From positions 20,956,098 through 21,020,097 of the forward strand of contig NC_063439.1 in assembly GCF_020379485.1 (NCBI RefSeq): DNA of 64,000 nucleotides, in the 5' to 3' direction. Numbering within the stretch: the first letter of the stretch is position 1; the number at the start of each line of letters is the position of its first letter. A program made the position numbers and the translations under genes. Positions 11,831-23,462 of this stretch are shown in pieces. Source of the stretch: Brassica napus. Taxonomy: Eukaryota; Streptophyta; Magnoliopsida; Brassicales; Brassicaceae. Under the pieces are notes generated by a model. That model saw nothing but the letters and a program-made list of their open reading frames with translations. It was not told the DNA's origin and did no database searches.

Positions 11831-14222
11831 TCATCTGTGATCTGCACCAATTGCTTCTTGAATCGACTTGAAGCCATCCCTTTCTAAGCAACTCACTAGT
11901 TCTTCCTATAGCACCAAGATGTGATGAATATTACAACAACGATTTTCTCAGTTCCACCAAAAAGATTCATGTATGTTTTATCTTAAAAGAGTTTAACGTT
12001 GTGAATGTAGCTTTTAGACAGATTCTCATACCTATTAAGCTTCCATGATCCCAGAAAAGTCCAGTACTTAATGAGAAAGTAAAGGAGATACCTTTATTTG
12101 TGGGATGAGAGCAGGTCCACCATACGCAAACCCAGTGTACAGCTGAACAAGAGTAGCTCCGGCTCTTATCTTCTTGTAAGCATCCTCACCACTGAAGAAA
12201 AATCATCTGAATCATTTTTTTTTCGTGTGTTTTGTTTTCCTCATAGTCTATAAACAGGTTAAGACGTTTACCTGCTAACACCACCGCAGCCTATAAGTGG
12301 AATCTTTCCCTAATGTAAGATGTCAATGAAAATAACCAATAACCCGAATCAGAAATGTTTTAGTTCCTTGGTAACAATAGTTACTCTCATCTCTTTTTAG
12401 ATTAAGAAAAAAACTTACTCGTGTTAGAGTGTACATCTCTCTTAACATGTTGGTGGAGAGAGGAAAGAGCGGTTTCCCGCTCAAACCCCCTGTTTCTGTT
12501 GCCACGGGGTTGTTGCTTACAGGATCTGGCCTCGAGACTGTTGTATTTGATATGATCTATGAGACAATAACAAATACAGTATCATCATCATCATCATCAT
12601 AAGAATTTTTGTAAACATTTGGTCGCTTTTTCAACTCAACGTTCATTGACATTTTTAGAGAAACATAGGTTAGTTTCGTGTATCAAGATAACTTACCAGC
12701 CCATCTAAGTGGAGAGCAAGAGCAACCTACACAAGCCAATACCAATACAATGTTGTAAGAGCCATTTACTTGGTGGAAATTTTTAAGTTTTTTTTTTTTC
12801 TAAATTACAACTCACCGCTGCAATATCTTCAAGCTCTCCTCTGGATAGATCAGGAGCAATCTTCACAAGAAGAGGAGGAGGACCATCATCACCCCACTGC
12901 ATCTCATCCCTGGCAGCTTGTACCTTCTTTACAAGGTCCTTCAACTGTTTCCTTCCCTGAAGCATTCTCAGCCCTGCTGTGTTTGGTGATGAAACATTGA
13001 TAACCTGTAGAGAGAAAAATAAAAAATGAGCAAAATGATTCTATGGTAGATAAGATCAAATGAATGCTCTATATATATTACCAAGTAATCAGCATACTGG
13101 GATAAGTTATGAACTCCCTGGACATAGTCAGCAGCTGCATCTTCACTTGTCTTGTTCTTTCCAAGATTGACTCCAAGTATACCAGGTCCAGACTTGCCCC
13201 CTGGTTTTCCTTCATCGCTTGGAGATGACGAAGTGCCTGATGTTTCCGCCAACATTCTTTTACCATGTTGAGCACCCAACCGCTTTGCAACCACAACAAT
13301 CCCTTCACTGTTAAACCCACACCTATTGATAATAGCTCTGAAAGAACAAGAAGCAAAGATTATTCAGTGTTTTAGTTGAAACTGTTGAGCATTATAAAGG
13401 TCAATGGATTTGAGATTCTCACCCATCTTCACGTAATCTGAAGATGCGTGGTTTAGGGTTGCCTTCTTGTGGAACTGGAGTTACAGAGCCAACCTCAACA
13501 AAGCCAAACCCAAGTCCTAGCAATCCCTCTGTAGCCTCAGCGTTTTTGTCGAATCCAGCGGCAAGACCTATTGGGTTTGAAAACTTCCTTCCCCAAACTT
13601 CAAGTCCCAAGATCTGTGGATCAGGCCTCTTCTCTCTAGGCACCCACCCGCGAGCAGCGGCCGTGACAGCCAGCTTGTGCGCAAACTCAGCATCCAGAAG
13701 AGCAAAGAGAGGGTTAACAACCTTTGTTGCTGAGAACAGCCACCCACTGTCCAACACACACAAGATGGATCAAAATTAACAAGGAGAATAAAAGACAAAG
13801 ATATGTAATGTCACAGGCACTAGTACCAGAAGGTTGCTTCATCTGCAGTACTGACATAAGCTCCTCCAGCTATGGCCAGACCAATGGTAGCTCCTGTCAA
13901 TATCCTTCCCTAAAAATTTCAAAGCTACATACTTTGAGAACTGAGAAACTGAATTGCACTTGTAAGAGCCAAAATGATCTATAACTAAATAAGCATTTGA
14001 TGATACAAATTCTAGTAGACAGGCTAAAAAGATTGATTTTTTTTAACAAAGAGATTGATCAACAAAGGTGCTTACTTTTTTGGAAAAGTGAGGGACTTTA
14101 GGTGTAGAGGAAGCCGCGCCAGGAGCAGCCGAAGAAGAGTTTCGAATCGCTCCAAGAGGATTCCTTCTGAGCAAAAACTCTCTCGCCCATTTAGCCGACG
14201 ATGTCGCAGCCCTTCCAGCCAT
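11831..14222 (-). CDS. PYRD: Dihydroorotate dehydrogenase, mitochondrial (class 2)
   Basis: Ten exons in transcript order: 14222-14076, 13909-13827, 13746-13423, 13337-13082, 13004-12816, 12726-12697, 12556-12419, 12309-12272, 12191-12092, 11905-11831. They sum to 1380 bp and encode 459 residues. The enzyme oxidises dihydroorotate to orotate, the fourth step of de novo pyrimidine synthesis, with FMN as cofactor and ubiquinone as acceptor on the inner mitochondrial membrane. A basic presequence (residues 1-49) and a membrane helix ([17 protein letters not shown]) precede the TIM-barrel. The family motifs [31 protein letters not shown], the catalytic-serine segment [10 protein letters not shown], and [19 protein letters not shown] are intact. 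This is the counterpart of Arabidopsis At5g23300. It starts divergently from FSD3. Confidence 0.95.
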
Positions 14223-14549
14223 TAGTTTGATCTAAAAGTCAACAGAATTAGAAGCAAAGGATTGCTTTTTCAGACAACCCAGATAGCTACAAGAAGAGGG
14301 TTTTAGGCTTTGAGCTCACGGCTTGATGGCAGAGGAGGCTACGCTATTGCGATGGTCGGTTTCAGAGAATTTGCTAAAACCCTTGCTGCTGCACACCTTC
14401 CTTCCGGTTCGCTTAACCGGTTCTTTTTTGTTAACCGGAGCGGAAACCTCCCTAGGTTTTTTTTTAATTTATAATATTAACCGGACCGAACAAACAGATT
14501 GATAAGGTCGGTCTCTGTCGGAGTGAAGAAGCAATTCTGTTTTCTAACA
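14223..14549. promoter_or_regulatory. Divergent promoter region of PYRD and FSD3
   Basis: Only 327 bp separate the two start codons, so both promoters and leaders must lie here. AACCGG-type motifs repeat at about 14413-14420, 14434-14440 and 14478-14484. No TATA box is clear. Co-regulation is possible but not shown by the sequence. Confidence 0.45.
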
Positions 14550-15969
14550 ATGGCTTCTTGTGTTGTGACGACCAGCAGTTTCTGTACTGTTTCAGATTCT
14601 AGTATTCGTTTGAAATCCTCCAAGCTTGTCCATCTGGTTCGTCTCCTTTATTTGAAAATCCCCTTGTGGTTTTTGCTTCTGTTATCTTTTAATCACTAAA
14701 GCTTTTGAATTTTCGTGTGTTTTTGGTTTCTGTTAAGAGTAATCAGCAGAGAAGACGCTCTCTTGGGTCACGTGGTGGTTTAAAGGTTGAAGCTTACTAT
14801 GGTCTCAAGACCCCTCCTTATCCTCTTGTAAGTCTTAAAATGAGACAAGACGCTTTTTATCTTTGTGTTGCTTATGCTTCTTGCAGTTACATGTTAGTAT
14901 GTTACTTGATCTTAGGATGCTTTGGAACCGTATATGAGTCAAAGAACACTAGAAGTGCATTGGGGTAAACACCACCGAGGCTACGTGGACAATCTAAACA
15001 AACAGTTAGGGAAAGATGATAAACTCTATGGATACACCATGGAAGAGCTTATCAAGGCCACATACAACAACGGGAATCCTTTGCCTGAGTTCAACAACGC
15101 TGCTCAGGTGAACTTTACTTTCTAAGCTGGCTTCTTCTTCTATGTACACAGGCTAATGTTTGTTTGTTTTAAAGGTCTATAACCATGATTTCTTCTGGGA
15201 GTCGATGCAACCTGGTGGTGGAGACATGCCTCAAAAGGGTGTTCTTGAGCAGATTGAGAAAGATTTTGGGTCATTTACGAATTTCAGAGAGAAGTTCACT
15301 AATGCTGCTCTTACTCAGTTTGGTTCTGGCTGGGTTTGGCTTGTTTGTGAGATGACTTTACAAGCTTTTTCACTTGTTGTAGATTAACTGGAAACTAAAA
15401 GAATGACTCTGAAGATGGAAACTTGATTTTATTTTTTCAGTGAAGAGGGAAGAGAGAAGACTTGAAGTGGTGAAAACCTCAAACGCCATTAACCCACTAG
15501 TGTGGGACGATATTGTATGTGAGAGAGTCTCATTAATTTTTTCTTGTTATAAAGTGATGTTTCCTCTTGATCACATGTATTTTTGTTGTTGTTGTTTACA
15601 GCCAATCATCAGCTTGGATGTGTGGGAGGTATAATAATACTATCTCCTCTCTTCCATCAAGAAACATTTTGAAATGAATCTTCTAATATATATTTCGTTT
15701 TCATTTCGTTTATCTGCAGCACTCTTATTACATAGACTACAAGGTAACAAGCTAGCTTCAGTTTCAACAGTCTTTTGTTCTTAATGTTCATTCAAGAAAA
15801 GGCTGATGAGTGTTTTTTTTACCGGGGGGGGTGGTGGTGGTAGAACGAGAGGGGAAAGTACATAAACACGTTTCTGAACCATTTGGTGTCGTGGAACGCT
15901 GCAATGAGTAGGATGGCACGTGCTGAGGCGTTTGTGAATCTTGGTGAACCCAACATCCCAATTGCCTAA
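14550..15969 (+). CDS. FSD3: Fe superoxide dismutase 3, chloroplastic
   Basis: Eight exons (14550-14636, 14738-14827, 14916-15107, 15175-15346, 15441-15514, 15602-15628, 15720-15743, 15844-15969) sum to 792 bp and encode 263 residues. The enzyme dismutates superoxide; in Arabidopsis FSD3 works with FSD2 in plastid nucleoids and is needed for early chloroplast development. The N-terminal 40 or so residues are Ser/Arg-rich and fit a transit peptide. The metal-ligand segments are intact: [23 protein letters not shown], and [12 protein letters not shown] with the Asp and His ligands; GSGWVWLV is the dimer/core motif. The sequence is nearly identical to what I recall of At5g23310. Exon 8 is preceded by a G-rich stretch at 15824-15842 that replaces a normal polypyrimidine tract, but the AG at 15842-15843 keeps the frame. 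Confidence 0.95.
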
Positions 15970-16920
15970 GCTCAAAAAAAGAAGAGTTACTCTTTCTCGA
16001 GAGTCCATATCCTTACAAAGCTTAGGCAGAGTCTAATTTTTGCAACAGAGGTTCCAAACAAGAAGCAAGTACTTTCTCATGTGACCGATCTTTTTAGCTC
16101 ATGTAACTGAGAGTCTAATATGCCAGTGTTATTTCCTTAGACAACCAAGTTAAAATAGCTACACTTGTCACCATCTCTTATATGATATGTGCTGCACGTG
16201 ACCGAGAGTAGTTTCTTCTCCTTCCTTGGTCTTCTTTTTATTCATCTCTCAGAATGTTATTTGGCACAATCCTCTTTTTTTTTTTCTTTTTTTTTAACAG
16301 AAAAGGTATAAAACTTTCTTCTTCTTCCTTACATTCGAACATCATCTCTCTCTGTCTTCTTCCTCAGCGTCGCATAGTTCCCTGTTTACACCAATTCGTT
16401 TCTCGCAGAAGCTCTCCATCTCCTTTACGTATTTCTCTGATTCTCGGCTCTGTTCATTTCCTCATATCTTATTTTTCTAGCAAGTAAGTTGATTATCTTT
16501 GCGATTGTTATGATCAACCAGTGGACACTGTAGTTGTTTTGAATGGTTGCTAAATGTGTTCAAACTGATACTAGGATAACTGTCATAGGTTAAGAGATTG
16601 ATTTGGATCAAGATCATATTTTTCTTTGGGAAAGTTTCAACACTTGGATCAAGATCATATCCTTCCTGGTACCACAACTTGTTCCTCTTTCATATTCATG
16701 CTGTTACATAGATTAAGTGTTTTGGAAACTTCAGGTTTAGTTTAATTGAGTATTCTCTTTTCGGCTAATTCTTTCGCAGGTGGTTATGCAGTTCTTGGAT
16801 CCATTACTGATAGTAGTACACTATGCATCTACCTCATTCACAGGTCTGCGGTTGAGTCTCGAAATGAATGAGAGATTATCATCACTCTTAATAAAAAGAC
16901 TTTCTTTGATTAATGAAAAA
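15970..16920. other. FSD3 3' region and STE14A upstream remnant
   Basis: The FSD3 3' UTR runs to an unknown point. A pyrimidine-rich stretch at about 16260-16480 resembles a 5' leader, probably the old leader of the decayed STE14A gene. I see no open coding region. Confidence 0.4.
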
Positions 16921-16921
16921 A

Positions 16922-17440
16922 ATGACACATATCTTCAGTGACACCACGGGGCTTCAGACAGTTATCTTCATTAACCTTCTTCCACACATCAGAATACATT
17001 CTAGCCATCGCCATTCACGGACGGTCAGTCAAACGTAACTCTAACCTCACTTGTGATCAGCAAGCACTACGCTTTAGCCATGCTCTTGGCCCTGCTGGAA
17101 CACCTCACCGAGATTACCCGAACTGAAACAACACGTGTGGGTCAGCAGCTTTGGACTCGTAAGTAATGATGATCATCATCGGCGAAACCATCAGGAAAAC
17201 AGCTATCATAACAGCGGGGAGATCGTTCACACACTTGATAAAAGACCAACCACGAGGAGCATCACAGGCTACGGTGTGTATAGACTGATGAGGCATCCGA
17301 GTTACTGCGGGTTTCTCTTCTGGTCGGTTGGGACACAGGTTATGTATGCTGTGTAATATCCTGTTTCAGCTGTTTTGTTCACGGTTGTGGTGTGGCGGTT
17401 TTTCCTATGAGAGGATAGCGTATGAGGAGTAGTTCTGGTA
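16922..17440 (+). pseudogene. STE14A: Isoprenylcysteine carboxyl methyltransferase (STE14A-like) pseudogene
   Basis: Fragments of a STE14/ICMT protein appear in order but in different frames: the start (MTHIFSDT), then GFRQLSSLTFFHTSEYILAI, then VISKHYALAMLL, then IRKTAIITAGRSFTHLIK, then YRLMRHPSYCGFLFWSVGTQV, which holds the RHPSY methyltransferase motif. The functional enzyme is an ER-membrane protein of about 197 residues that methylates prenylated cysteines of CaaX proteins. At least three frameshifts break this copy (near 16948, near 17030 and near 17140-17170), and the conserved C terminus after WRFF is lost. Its place between FSD3 and the F-box/LRR gene matches At5g23320. The next Arabidopsis gene, At5g23330, is missing here. 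Confidence 0.85.
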
Positions 17441-18111
17441 TTCCCTTTCTTTAATCATATGTGAGTAGAAGACCCACACAGGCTTTTTTTAACACAAGCA
17501 AAGGAAGGAGTATCCACACCTAGAGAGATTCTGCTGTTAGTAATGAGTTAAATTGATTCACACAGATTGTATAACAGATTCAATAACGGTTACAAAAGTT
17601 GTGCTTTTTTTTATAAGACAAAAGATTATAACTTTAGACACAAATTTGGAACTTTTTTTAATATTCATAATTTATATCTGAAAGCCAAAAGGTGGAAGAA
17701 GACAAGCAGCAACTAAAGTAAAGGAAGAAAGACAGCAACACATGTCTTCTCTCAATCTCTCAATTCGTTGACTTTTGAGTGTATGTGTGTTAGAGAGCAA
17801 ACAAAAACAAAGGAGACCGCCATTGTAAGTGCTCAATGATAAGACGCATCTCCTTTGTTACTAAAATTCCTGAATTGCCCCCATCCACCCGAACATGGAG
17901 AGATGAGGAGGATCTTTGCGTCATCTTCACATCATACCTAGTCTTTATTGCCTTTCCTTGTACCACACGATCCGTAAGGCTCATCTAATCTAACAACACC
18001 CCCCCCCCCCCTTTTAACAGAGGAAGAAGAAGACAGCAGCTGAGAGATTAGATTAGGCCTAATCCTAACTCGGATTCATTTTTGATCCTTCATCTCTCTC
18101 TCTGGTGGGTG
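17441..18111. other. Intergenic DNA and leader of the F-box/LRR gene
   Basis: I see no coding content. A run of 13 C (17999-18011) and CT-rich leader sequence precede the ATG. The Arabidopsis FAD-synthetase-like neighbour expected here left no recognisable trace. Confidence 0.45.
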
Positions 18112-19656
18112 ATGGCCTCGGTCTGCGTTAACGATGCTTTAACCGACGACGAGCTGAGATGGATACTGTCGAGGCTAGACACGGACAAGGACAAGGAAGT
18201 GTTCGGTCTCGTCTGCAAGCGGTGGCTGTATCTGCAGAGCACCGACCGGAAGAAGCTGGCGGCGCGTGCTGGTCCGCACATGCTCGGACGCCTCGCCTCC
18301 AGGTTCACTCGGATCGTGGAGCTGGACTTGTCTCAGTCAGTCTCGAGGTCGTTTTATCCAGGTGTCACTGACTCTGATCTCGCTGTCATCGCCCAGGGAT
18401 TCAAGTGCCTCAGAGTCTTGAATCTCCATACCTGTAAAGGTACTTACTTGATTTGGAAACAACAATAAAGTCTTCCTCTTTCTTATCTATTTGTGTTTCA
18501 TGTCTGATTAAAAAGGAAGAATCTTTAAGACAGTATAGGTGTTAGATTTCTCTTTATCTGTTTGTTTGTTTGTTTAAGCTAAGTGATTCTAGGATTGTGA
18601 GTCTTCTCCTCATGATTAGTCTAAGACCCTCTTCAAAAGAGGGGAACTATGACCTTGTTTTAATTAACATCTCTATGATTGCTTGCCTCTTTGTATTGGT
18701 ATGGATGTTTTTTTTTGACAAATGGATCTTGTCATGATTGGTTATGATTTTGACTACTGTGAACAGGTATTACAGATACTGGTTTAGCCTCAATTGGGCG
18801 ATGTCTCTCTCTTCTGCAGTTTCTTGATGTATCATACTGCAGAAAGCTCTCGGACAAAGGACTCTCAGCCGTTGCGCAAGGCTGCCATGATCTGAGAGCA
18901 TTGCATCTAGCTGGCTGTCGCTTCATCACCGACGAAACACTGAAATCACTCTCCGAGAGATGCCGTGACCTGGAAGCTCTGGGGCTCCAAGGCTGCACCA
19001 ACATAACCGACTCAGGCCTCGCTGATCTTGTCAAGGGATGCAGAAAGATTAAAGCTTTGGATATCAACAAATGCAGCAACGTGGGAGACGCTGGAGTTTC
19101 CTCTGTGGCCAAAGCTTGTGCTTCTTCGCTCAAGACGCTCAAGTTGCTTGACTGTTACAAAGTTAGGGACGAGTCTGTATCCTCCCTGGCTCAGTTCTGC
19201 AAGAATCTGGAGACTTTGATAATCGGTGGATGCAGAGACATCTCTGATGAGTCAATCGTATTGCTGGCGGATTCTTGCAGAGACGGCCTCAAGAACCTGA
19301 GGATGGACTGGTGCTTGAATGTAACTGACTCTTCCCTTACCTGCGTCCTGAAGCAGTGCAAGAGCTTGGAGGCTCTTGATATCGGTTGCTGCGAAGAGGT
19401 CACAGACAATGCTTTCCGGGATTTGGGGAGCGAAGATGTTTTGGGGTTGAAGGTTTTGAAGGTGAGCAACTGTCCCAAGATCACAGTTGCAGGGATAGGC
19501 AAGCTTTTGGAGAAATGCAGCTCTCTGGAGTATTTGGATGTGAGGTCTCTTCCACATGTGACGGAAGTTAGATGCAGTGAAGCTGGCCTCGAGTTCCCTG
19601 CATGTTGTAAAGTTAACTTTTCTGGAAGTTTAACCGAGCCAGATGTTCTGCTTTGA
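18112..19656 (+). CDS. F-box/LRR (RNI-like) protein, At5g23340 type
   Basis: Two exons (18112-18439, 18767-19656) sum to 1218 bp and encode 405 residues. The N terminus (LTDDELRWILSRLDTDKDKEVFGLVCKRWLYLQS) is F-box-like. The rest is a run of cysteine-containing leucine-rich repeats (for example LRVLNLHTCKGITDTGLASIG, LRALHLAGCRFITDETL, LEALGLQGCTNITDSGLADL), as in substrate-recognition subunits of SCF ubiquitin ligases. The substrate is unknown. I chose the ATG at 18112 because an upstream in-frame ATG at 18082 lies in CT-rich leader sequence. The length equals what I recall for At5g23340. Confidence 0.9.
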
Positions 19657-20130
19657 TGCTTGATTATTGCTGTTGGGAAGATTGTCTGTGGTGTGCCCTA
19701 AACCCTCTGTGATCTCTCTCTCTATTCTCTCTATTCTCTCTCTGTCACGTGTATGAGTGGACTCATGGCTTATGGTCCATTAGTGAGTCCTTCTCTGAAG
19801 CTTTTGTACATTATTGTGCATTGTATAATTGGTTGTGACGGCTCCTTTGATTATTATTCAGTAAGTGTGTGTGTGTGTGTATTTTTCGTTGGATCTGATA
19901 TTTGAAGAAATCTGATTCTCTAATGTAATACAATGGAGCAAAGTGTGTGTGTTTGTCCTAAAGCTTTTGTTGTGATCAATGAAGCTTTCTTTGATTTGCA
20001 TTTTGTTTGAAATGCTAGGAGGAGATCTACATGTATGTATGTTTATAGGATCAGCTAAAATATATATTCACCACTTGAAAACAATGTGTGTTTGTACAAT
20101 ATAATGTCTGTCTCTTTCTAAGGCTCTCTC
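19657..20130. other. Convergent 3' region, F-box/LRR gene and GRAM1
   Basis: The 3' UTRs of two converging genes. A (GT)n microsatellite lies near 19864-19880. Nothing else is seen. Confidence 0.55.
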
Positions 20131-20769
20131 CTAATTATTGTTTAGCGCCTGCTCGAGACAATTGAAAGCTTTCTGGTAGCTCAAGAACCCCATGAACCAG
20201 AAGTCGAAGCCGTCGACCGTGACTACTTCAAGGTACTTCTGAGATGGCTTCTTTGTGTTCATACTCTGGTTCACTCCCTTGATCTTGCACAGAGGGATTG
20301 ACACTTTGTAGTGAACCCTGGTGAGATCTCCCTGAGGAGAAGCCACTTTGATAGATCTCTCGCTGCAGAAAGCAATCTTCTTTGATGAGATGAAGAGTAA
20401 GCCTGCGATAGGACCTGCGGTTGTTGATAGGTAACATTGGTAGCCCTTGAAGAGTTTCTCTTCGTCGTGGACTCTAAAGAGCCTCTTGTAGATCTTCTCT
20501 AAGCTTCCCATTTGAATTATCTTAGCTCCTAGAGATAGCTTTCTCTTGACTGTTTCAGTTAGCTTAGGTCCTAAATTGCTTTGATCTTTAGTTCCATTGG
20601 TGAAGCCATTGGTTCGGAGAATCGATTTTTTCTTGCTTTGTTCAGACTTCTTGGAAGGAGATGGGATTTGAAGCTTGTTTATGGAAGCTGGATCAGGCAA
20701 GGAACCTCCAGGAGCAGTCTTGACTGCTGGTAATGCAAGAATTTGCTGGTGGACTGTGCTCAATGTCAT
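20131..20769 (-). CDS. GRAM-domain GEM-like protein, copy 1
   Basis: An intronless gene of 212 residues. The N-terminal part is Pro/Ser/Lys-rich (MTLSTVHQQILALPAVKTAPG, SPSKKSEQSKKKS). A GRAM domain follows at residues about 100-175 (LEKIYKRLFRVHDEEKLFKGYQCYLST to KIAFCSERS), then the family tail (SIPLCKIKGVNQSMNTKKPSQKYLEVVTVDGFDFWFMGFLSYQKAFNCLEQAL). GRAM domains bind lipids or proteins; members of this family are known as ABA-responsive GEM-like proteins. It corresponds to the At5g23350-23370 cluster. The C terminus ends LNNN where the other copies end LSLEQ. A TATA-like TTTAAATA lies at 20867-20875 on the minus strand, about 100 bp upstream. This copy lies outside the triplicated segment. 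Confidence 0.93.
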   Translation of the reverse strand: MTLSTVHQQILALPAVKTAPGGSLPDPASINKLQIPSPSKKSEQSKKKSILRTNGFTNGTKDQSNLGPKLTETVKRKLSLGAKIIQMGSLEKIYKRLFRVHDEEKLFKGYQCYLSTTAGPIAGLLFISSKKIAFCSERSIKVASPQGDLTRVHYKVSIPLCKIKGVNQSMNTKKPSQKYLEVVTVDGFDFWFMGFLSYQKAFNCLEQALNNN

Positions 20770-20866
20770 CTTGGAGGATTGAGTAGTGATCTTGAATCTT
20801 GAATCTTAATCTTGATCTTGAGAGATTGTGAGTGATGGTGATGATGAAACCTGTGTGGTAAGATGG

Positions 20867-20875
20867 TTATTTAAA
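20867..20875 (-). promoter_or_regulatory. TATA-like box of GRAM1
   Basis: TTTAAATAA on the minus strand, about 100 bp before the ATG. The same box sits at an equivalent distance in copies 2 (25419-25427), 3 (31754-31762) and 4 (50398-50405). Confidence 0.6.
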
Positions 20876-21211
20876 GGGGAAGACAAAGAGACAAGTGGCA
20901 GTTAAAACACAAAAGCTCTGTTGTGACTTGAGGAGCTTTGTGGTAATGGGTGAGTCATGGATATGGGGTCATCAAGTAGCACAGATAAAGCTACTTTCTT
21001 TGGTGTTATAAAGCAATGAATGAGAAGAAGATCAAGCATATGCTCTGTTTTTGCTTCCTTTTTTTTTTTTGCAAGACATGCGTAAATCAAGGTTTTACAA
21101 TATATTTTAGTTCAATAACTGATTAAATGTGTTAGTATTTTTGTTTGAGTTTGCTTTTCCAAATTTCAAAAACTATTCAGCAGTGCAAAACAGTTTGTAA
21201 AATATTTTCAA
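20876..21211. other. GRAM1 upstream DNA
   Basis: Upstream region of GRAM1 on its minus strand, similar to the regions upstream of copies 2-4. It is interrupted on its distal side by a Helitron. Confidence 0.5.
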
Positions 21212-22575
21212 CTAGGTGTTTTACCCGCACATGCGGGCATAATCATCTTACGAATATTTATTATTTTATGTCTTATTAATCCAAAAATCGGCATTATAAA
21301 ACTCTAACTGGTGAACATGGTGAAAGAAAAAAATTATGGTGAATTCTTTGTTCCTCAAAATTTATACCAGTTATGTTGAAATTTTAGTCAAATTATTGAA
21401 AGGTAGATCCCACTTTTTATTCTAAATTTCCCATGGAAGAATGAATTTATAAGAAAAAATTTCTCTATGCAATTTTGATAAGGAATAAATTGAACAAAAA
21501 TTCATATTTCTATATTTTTTCAATTCTTCAAATGAAATTTTATTTTTTATTTTGTTTATTTTTTTCATTTTTCTAGTGGTGATCAACTGAAGCTATAGTG
21601 TTTCACGGATTAAACTTAAACTGGTTTAAATTAAAAGCAAGAAACCTTGTTTTGAACTCAGTCACAAGTTAAGTTATTATTTATGATTTTAAAATAGTTA
21701 AATCAAACATCAAATTATTTATATATGTCAAAAAGCGTTCATCAAACTATGTAATTATTATTGTGTTAAAAGTTTTAAAACACTCATATATTAGAAATAG
21801 TTTAGAAAATATCTTTATATAAATATTTTTGTTTGACTAATATTTAATTATAAACTTTTTTATATCTTAGTTGTTTAACTTTATAATAAAAAAATTGTTT
21901 AACTTTATAATAAAAAAATATTATTTTCAGATAGCAACACAATATATATAAGAATTCTCTTAATTTTAAATATATTTTCACAATTTTATTATATTAGTTT
22001 ATAATTAATTATTTAATATAACATATAAACTTAATATTATTAAAATAAAATGCGTGTTTTATTATATATAAAAATTAATAAATACTCAGTTAAAAACTAA
22101 TAATAAGTCAATGACCTATATAAAAGCTTAAAACCTAATAAAATATGACAAATAAGAAAATAATTTTTTTAATATAACATACATATTTAAATATTATTAA
22201 ATCAAAATTCGTTTTTAATTATATATAAAATTTATTACGGATATTTTTTTAAATTAATAAATTAGTGATTCAGCTAAAAATTATTAATAAATCAATGACT
22301 AAGCTAAAACCTAATAAAAACATGATAAATAAGCAAAATTGACTAAAATCATGGAAAACATGACAAATAAGCAAAATCAAAATAATTATATATCGAATTA
22401 CATATTTTATAGTTATCTTATTTAAACTAATAAATTATAGACACTCAACTAAAAACTATTAATAAATTAATGATTCAGCTTAAACCTAATTAAAACATGA
22501 CAAATAAGCAAAATTATCTATAATCATGGAAATCATGACAAATAAGCCAAATCACTTCATAAATAATAGTATAGA
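21212..22575 (-). mobile_element. Non-autonomous Helitron (1364 bp)
   Basis: On the minus strand it begins TCTATACTATTATTTATG and ends with a hairpin (CCCGCA-TG-TGCGGG, 21224-21237), a short spacer and CTAG (21212-21215). The flanking bases are A on the 5' side and T on the 3' side, as expected for Helitron insertion. The interior is AT-rich and non-coding. Part of it (21765-22560) reappears in the Helitron at 42701-44606 in the same chromosomal orientation although that element lies on the plus strand. The 5' border could instead be four bases further right, at 22579. Confidence 0.8.
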
Positions 22576-22657
22576 TAGATAATTTCTCTTAAAATTTTGT
22601 AGATGTTAATTTTATTTACAAATTGATTGATCGTTTTATATATCAAAATCACATGTT

Positions 22658-22980
22658 AAAGTTATACGTAAATCTGGAAGTCTCTTAGTCTAGTGGTTTA
22701 ATTAAGGGTTTATTAAAGCTTCTACACCATGAGGTCTGGAGTTCAAATATCATAAAACGCAAATTATGCAGATTATGGAGAAATTAGTTATAAGAGGTTT
22801 TCAGTATGGTACATGGCGTATCATCGAAAATAGAGTTCATAGGACAACTCAGAATGATGCAGTCAGACATGCATTATCATATGATGCTAGAATTGTCGGC
22901 TGTAAAATCGTCTAATGTAATATTTCTCATCGTTGTAATAGCATAATTAATCAGACGTTTAAAAAAAAGTTATACGTAAA
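22658..22980 (+). mobile_element. tRNA-derived SINE, copy 1, with target duplication
   Basis: The element proper is 22673-22965. Its head has an RNA polymerase III A-box-like phrase (ttagtctagtggttt) and a degenerate B box (ggtctggagttcaaa). It ends in an A-rich tail and is flanked by a perfect 15-bp direct repeat, aaagttatacgtaaa (22658-22672 and 22966-22980). The tail phrase ttgtaata-cataatta is shared with the second copy at 42029-42306. Confidence 0.85.
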
Positions 22981-23249
22981 AATAATATTAAAATTAGAGA
23001 TCCAAAAAAAGTTAAAAAAGAACCCAAAAAAAAGTTAAAAAGAAAGAGCGATATAACCACACGGTGTTGACAAAAAAAAACCACACGGTATGACGTTAGT
23101 CTCCGACAAGCTTTTTTTTAATCACTACCTACAAGTTGGCCAAACATCAACCTTTTTTATTTTTTTTTTTTTTTTTTGAACAAACAACCTTTTTTATTTT
23201 ATCACTACTTTTCTTACCCTAAGTTTTCATTTTTGAAAAGATATCTAAA
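22981..23249. other. GRAM1 distal upstream DNA
   Basis: A- and T-rich non-coding sequence with long T runs. Without the Helitron and the SINE it would lie about 300-800 bp upstream of GRAM1. Confidence 0.4.
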
Positions 23250-23462
23250 TATGTATAGAAGATACGATATGTTTCCTGATTAATCGGAACATGCATGAAA
23301 GAAGAAAATATCAAATCAAATAGTACGTAACGCTTTACGAAACTGTGGAGCAAACTGAGTCATGCAGAAGGGGACGTTGTGTGTTGGGGGAGGGGGGCTT
23401 TGGAAGCTTTCTGCGTTGGCATTGTGACCTTATGATGCCTTCATTTCTTTAATTTCATACTA
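23250..23462 (-). promoter_or_regulatory. Conserved ACGT/RY block, native copy upstream of GRAM1
   Basis: This block contains aacatgcatgaaa (an RY-type CATGCATG), a tacgtaacgc ACGT site, catgcagaagg, a ggacgtt ACGT core and gcgttggcattgtg. Similar blocks lie upstream of GRAM2, 3 and 4 and at two orphan positions. Subtracting the inserted Helitron and SINE puts it about 0.8 kb upstream of GRAM1, the same distance as the blocks of the other copies. RY and ACGT motifs fit seed/ABA control, but this is inference from sequence. Confidence 0.55.

Noticed and set aside
17790..17984. Remnant of the At5g23330-like gene in a minus-strand frame
   Set aside because: The translation shows no nucleotidyltransferase motif and the position alone is not evidence.
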